Under the pieces are notes generated by a model, which was not told where the DNA came from, searched no databases, and worked only from the letters and a program-made list of their open reading frames with translations. Both the position numbers and the translations under genes were made by a program. From Streptomyces sp. NBC_00344 (GTDB taxonomy: Bacteria > Actinomycetota > Actinomycetes > Streptomycetales > Streptomycetaceae): a stretch of DNA of 64,000 nt. Numbering within the stretch: position 1 is the first letter of the stretch; each line of letters opens with the position of its first letter. The stretch covers positions 3,304,501-3,368,500 of the forward strand of contig NZ_CP107996.1 in assembly GCF_036088315.1 (NCBI RefSeq), given 5' to 3'. Shown in pieces: positions 62,233-64,000 of the stretch.

Positions 62233-63060
62233 TCAACCTTTCATAACAGGGCTGCTCAGCAGCGTAGTTGGGGTGGGGGCGGGTGTGCTGGTGGGTCCGG
62301 ATGCGGTGTGTCCGGTGCGTACGCCGGTGGCCGGGACCGCTCCCACCGTGGTCGCGGTCAGGATGACTTCCCGGGTGATGCGCCACCGTCCGGTCACCGT
62401 CGCGAACGGCCCCGGCCGCAGCACGGCGGCCGTGAAGGTGCCGGCATGGACGCCGCTGTCCATCCACAGCTCCACCTCGGTCTCCAGGAAGTCCAGCGGG
62501 CAGCGGGCCAGCGGATACCACGCCTTGAAGACCGACTCCTTCGCGGAGAACAGCAGGCGCCCCCAGGGCACCTGCGGCCACCGGCAGGCGAGAGTCTCCA
62601 GATGGTCGGCCTCGCGGGCGGTTGCCACCATCGCCATGGCCACTTCCGGCAGCTGCGCACAGGGCTCGGCGTCGATGCCCACCGAGGCGACACCCTCCGC
62701 ACGCCGGGCGACGGCCGCCGCCCGGTAGTCCGTGCAGTGCGTCATCGCCCCGACGATCCCAGCCGGCCACCCCGGTTCTCCTCGCGGGCCCGGCAGCAGC
62801 GGCACGGGGGGCATGTCCAGGGACAGCAGGGCGCTTCTGGCACACACCCGTACGCCTGCGAACTCCCGCCGGCGTTTGTCCCCGGCTGTCTCCATGATCT
62901 GGACCTCCGCCGGAAACAAGGCACTGCGCCAGTCCCCCTCCCACCGGCCGAACGACTCCCTGACCACCACCTGCGGGGGAAGCAGGGACGCCATCAGCCC
63001 CCGGTTCCTGAGCTCGGGACCCCGGCCGGTCTCCTGCTGGATGATGCTCACCGCTGTCAT
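62233..63060 (-). CDS. 4'-phosphopantetheinyl transferase (Sfp/EntD type)
   Basis: A 275-residue enzyme that moves the phosphopantetheine arm of CoA onto carrier proteins of polyketide or peptide synthases. The two signature blocks are VGIDAEP (about 131-137) and FSAKESVFKAWYPL (about 175-188), and an earlier RxxRxxFAGVRVCAR-like region and MTHC fit the EntD-like subgroup. The C-terminal 30 residues are Thr/Pro-rich and probably disordered. The ATG overlaps the stop of the 81-residue ORF by 4 nt (ATGA). The context (carboxylase subunits, SRPBCC protein) suggests service to a polyketide pathway to the right. Confidence 0.9.
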   Translation of the reverse strand: MTAVSIIQQETGRGPELRNRGLMASLLPPQVVVRESFGRWEGDWRSALFPAEVQIMETAGDKRRREFAGVRVCARSALLSLDMPPVPLLPGPRGEPGWPAGIVGAMTHCTDYRAAAVARRAEGVASVGIDAEPCAQLPEVAMAMVATAREADHLETLACRWPQVPWGRLLFSAKESVFKAWYPLARCPLDFLETEVELWMDSGVHAGTFTAAVLRPGPFATVTGRWRITREVILTATTVGAVPATGVRTGHTASGPTSTPAPTPTTLLSSPVMKG

Positions 63061-63302
63061 CCCCCGGCAGGGCTGACAGCGGTGACGGCGCCGACCGCCG
63101 TGTCAGCGGTGCGGCCGGCGCACACGACGTCCGGTACCGGCGCCTCGGCGGCCAGCGTCAACCACCACGCCGCCGCCTCCACACCGCCCGGCAGCGCGTG
63201 GCCGAGCAGTCGTTTCAGCATCCCGGCAGCCGCCGCGGGATCAGTCGATGCGGGAACAGTCGATGCGGGATCAGTCGATGCCTCGGTGAATATGCGGCTC
63301 AT
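63057..63302 (-). CDS. Small protein of unknown function (81 residues)
   Basis: An 81-residue ORF in the operon between a 45-residue ORF and the phosphopantetheinyl transferase. The N-terminus is made of a repeated ASTDPAST-type segment encoded by a 15-bp tandem repeat (63238-63279), the rest contains LKRLLGHALPGGVEAAAWWLTLA, a hydrophobic helix. GGAGGGGAG lies about 5 nt before the ATG at 63300-63302, and it is coupled to the next gene by ATGA. No family was recognised. It overlaps the 45-residue ORF by 32 nt. Confidence 0.6.
   Translation of the reverse strand: MSRIFTEASTDPASTVPASTDPAAAAGMLKRLLGHALPGGVEAAAWWLTLAAEAPVPDVVCAGRTADTAVGAVTAVSPAGG
63238..63279 (-). repeat. 15-bp tandem repeat within the 81-residue ORF
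   Basis: Three near-identical units containing CAGTCGATGCGGGA follow each other in frame and encode the repeated Ser-Thr-(Asp/Val)-Pro-Ala peptide. It could vary in copy number by slippage. Confidence 0.7.
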
Positions 63303-63408
63303 CGCTCCCCTCCTCCTCTCCCGCCAGCAGCGCGCGCGGCGGCCAGGGCCTGTCCGGGGGCGCCTGCACCCCCTTCGGTATCGGTTCGGAGCCGTGCTTT
63401 CCGTACAT
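63271..63408 (-). CDS. Very small ORF (45 residues) in the carboxylase operon
   Basis: A 45-residue ORF starting at the ATG at 63406-63408 (MYGKHGSEP). AAGGGAGAGGGAC immediately upstream is a good ribosome site, and the ORF begins 17 nt after the epsilon-subunit stop. The peptide is hydrophilic and Pro-rich with an acidic C-terminus (GEEEGSDEPHIH). No family was recognised. Support is positional plus the ribosome site; it overlaps the next ORF by 32 nt. Confidence 0.5.
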   Translation of the reverse strand: MYGKHGSEPIPKGVQAPPDRPWPPRALLAGEEEGSDEPHIHRGID

Positions 63409-63425
63409 GTCCCTCTCCCTTACGG

Positions 63426-63671
63426 TCAGCCTCTTGTCTGCGGGGTCCTGCGCCAGCTGCCGGCAACGCGGTAGCGGGCGTGGCGATCGGGGCGGTCCCA
63501 CCGGGTGATGTCCCGGCCGGGAGGCCGGCCATCGACGACGCCGGATTCCTGGGCGCCGGCCCGGGTGAGCAGCACCAGGGTCAGCGCGGCGAGTTCGTCG
63601 TCGGGGAGGCCGCCGCCTCGTTCGATGCGGATCAGCGGGGACGCGGCGGCAGGGTCGATGACGGTGGTCAC
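63426..63671 (-). CDS. Acyl-CoA carboxylase epsilon subunit
   Basis: An 81-residue protein matching actinobacterial epsilon subunits, which stabilise the alpha-beta complex of acetyl/propionyl-CoA carboxylase. The conserved pattern is LIRIERGGGLPDDELAALTLVLL (in blocks, about 13-35) and a C-terminal WDRPDRHARYRVAGSWR. The GTG start at 63669-63671 has AAGGAG 8 nt upstream. It follows the carboxylase beta subunit gene by 28 nt, the normal order. It should join the beta subunit and a biotinylated alpha subunit encoded elsewhere. Confidence 0.9.
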   Translation of the reverse strand: MTTVIDPAAASPLIRIERGGGLPDDELAALTLVLLTRAGAQESGVVDGRPPGRDITRWDRPDRHARYRVAGSWRRTPQTRG

Positions 63672-63699
63672 GGGGTCGGCTCCTTCTGCTCGGGCGGGT

Positions 63700-64000
63700 T
63701 CACTGGGGCGGGTTGCCGTGCTTGCGCTCCGGCAGATCGGCGTGCTTGGTGCGCAGCATGTCCAGGGAGCGGATAAGCACCTGGCGGGTCGCTGCGGGGT
63801 CGATGACGTCGTCGATCAGACCGCGTTCGGCCGCGTAGTAGGGGTGCATCAGTTCGGCCTTGTACTCCTTGACCATCCGTGCCCGCATGGCATCGGGATC
63901 GTCGGACGCGGCGATCTGGCGACGGAAGATGACGTTGGCCGCGCCCTCGGCGCCCATCACCGCGATCTCGTTCGTGGGCCAGGCATACGACAGGTCGGCG
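63700..64000 (-). CDS. Acyl-CoA carboxylase beta (carboxyltransferase) subunit, C-terminal part
   Basis: The reading enters from the right edge and ends at 63700, giving the last ~100 residues of a carboxyltransferase of the PccB/AccD type. MGAEGAANVIFRRQIAAS, then KAELMHPYYAAERGLIDDVIDPAATR and a terminal RSLDMLRTKHADLPERKHGN match the family C-terminus. Carboxylase makes malonyl- or methylmalonyl-CoA, the extender units of polyketides and fatty acids. It is the first visible gene of the operon with the epsilon subunit and phosphopantetheinyl transferase. Confidence 0.93.
   Translation of the reverse strand, partial: ADLSYAWPTNEIAVMGAEGAANVIFRRQIAASDDPDAMRARMVKEYKAELMHPYYAAERGLIDDVIDPAATRQVLIRSLDMLRTKHADLPERKHGNPPQ

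Overview
The window is high-GC actinobacterial DNA, almost certainly from a Streptomyces chromosome. Supporting signs are a snapalysin protease with a divergent LysR activator, a mycothiol-dependent-type enzyme, a PAS/GAF/SpoIIE/HATPase phosphatase, a GlgE-pathway-type maltokinase, frequent GTG starts, and many promoters of the form TAnnnT followed 6-8 nt later by ATG (leaderless transcripts). No tRNA, rRNA, CRISPR array, prophage or intact insertion sequence was seen.

Region 1 (1-8.0 kb, all minus strand) looks like a small-molecule oxidation locus. It holds three NTF2/SnoaL-type proteins (four such domains in total), a GMC oxidoreductase, a VOC protein, a short-chain dehydrogenase and an LtrA-type membrane protein. 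A strong hairpin follows, then an aldehyde dehydrogenase and the start of an MFS exporter. GMC oxidoreductase and aldehyde dehydrogenase could act in sequence (alcohol to aldehyde to acid).

Region 2 (8.1-21.3 kb) is the most unusual part. A minus-strand operon encodes a GlgC-like nucleotidyltransferase, an NAD(P)-binding SDR, a transposase-like protein of the IS701 family, a maltokinase homologue and a second transposase-like protein. By alignment to the remembered IS701/IS4 consensus, each transposase-like protein has lost a different residue of the DDE triad, and no IS ends are visible. Upstream of the operon lie three palindromes whose centres are 21 and 42 bp apart. Next come a GAF-PucR regulator, a methyltransferase plus a fused PabA-PabB aminodeoxychorismate synthase, and a transaldolase-like protein whose Schiff-base lysine is replaced by arginine. 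I propose this as the candidate undescribed system; its function is unknown.

Region 3 (21.3-39 kb) is ordinary accessory metabolism and membrane genes: HxlR regulator with quinone oxidoreductase, ALDH3-type dehydrogenase, family-5 uracil-DNA glycosylase, CorA, GNAT, membrane proteins, a MerR-PP2C fusion, an EEP-family protein, a FUSC protein, the snpA/snpR pair, an ABC permease without ATPase and a barstar without barnase.

Region 4 (38.8-59.5 kb) is mostly core: a VWA protein with a Lys/Ala-rich tail, metG, aspS, an L,D-transpeptidase lipoprotein, a SpoIIE-type phosphatase, AI-2E transporter, pirin, SseB, acyl-CoA dehydrogenase, M18 aminopeptidase, NHL-thioredoxin protein, LURP-one protein, carbon-nitrogen hydrolase and a mycothiol-dependent-type enzyme. 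Between metG and the transpeptidase lies a non-coding array of about 18 half-units of 15-16 bp.

Region 5 (59.5-64 kb, minus strand) holds a GntR-MFS pair and then a tight operon entering from the right edge: acyl-CoA carboxylase beta subunit, epsilon subunit, two tiny ORFs, a phosphopantetheinyl transferase and a SRPBCC polyketide cyclase-like protein. It looks like the edge of a polyketide gene cluster.
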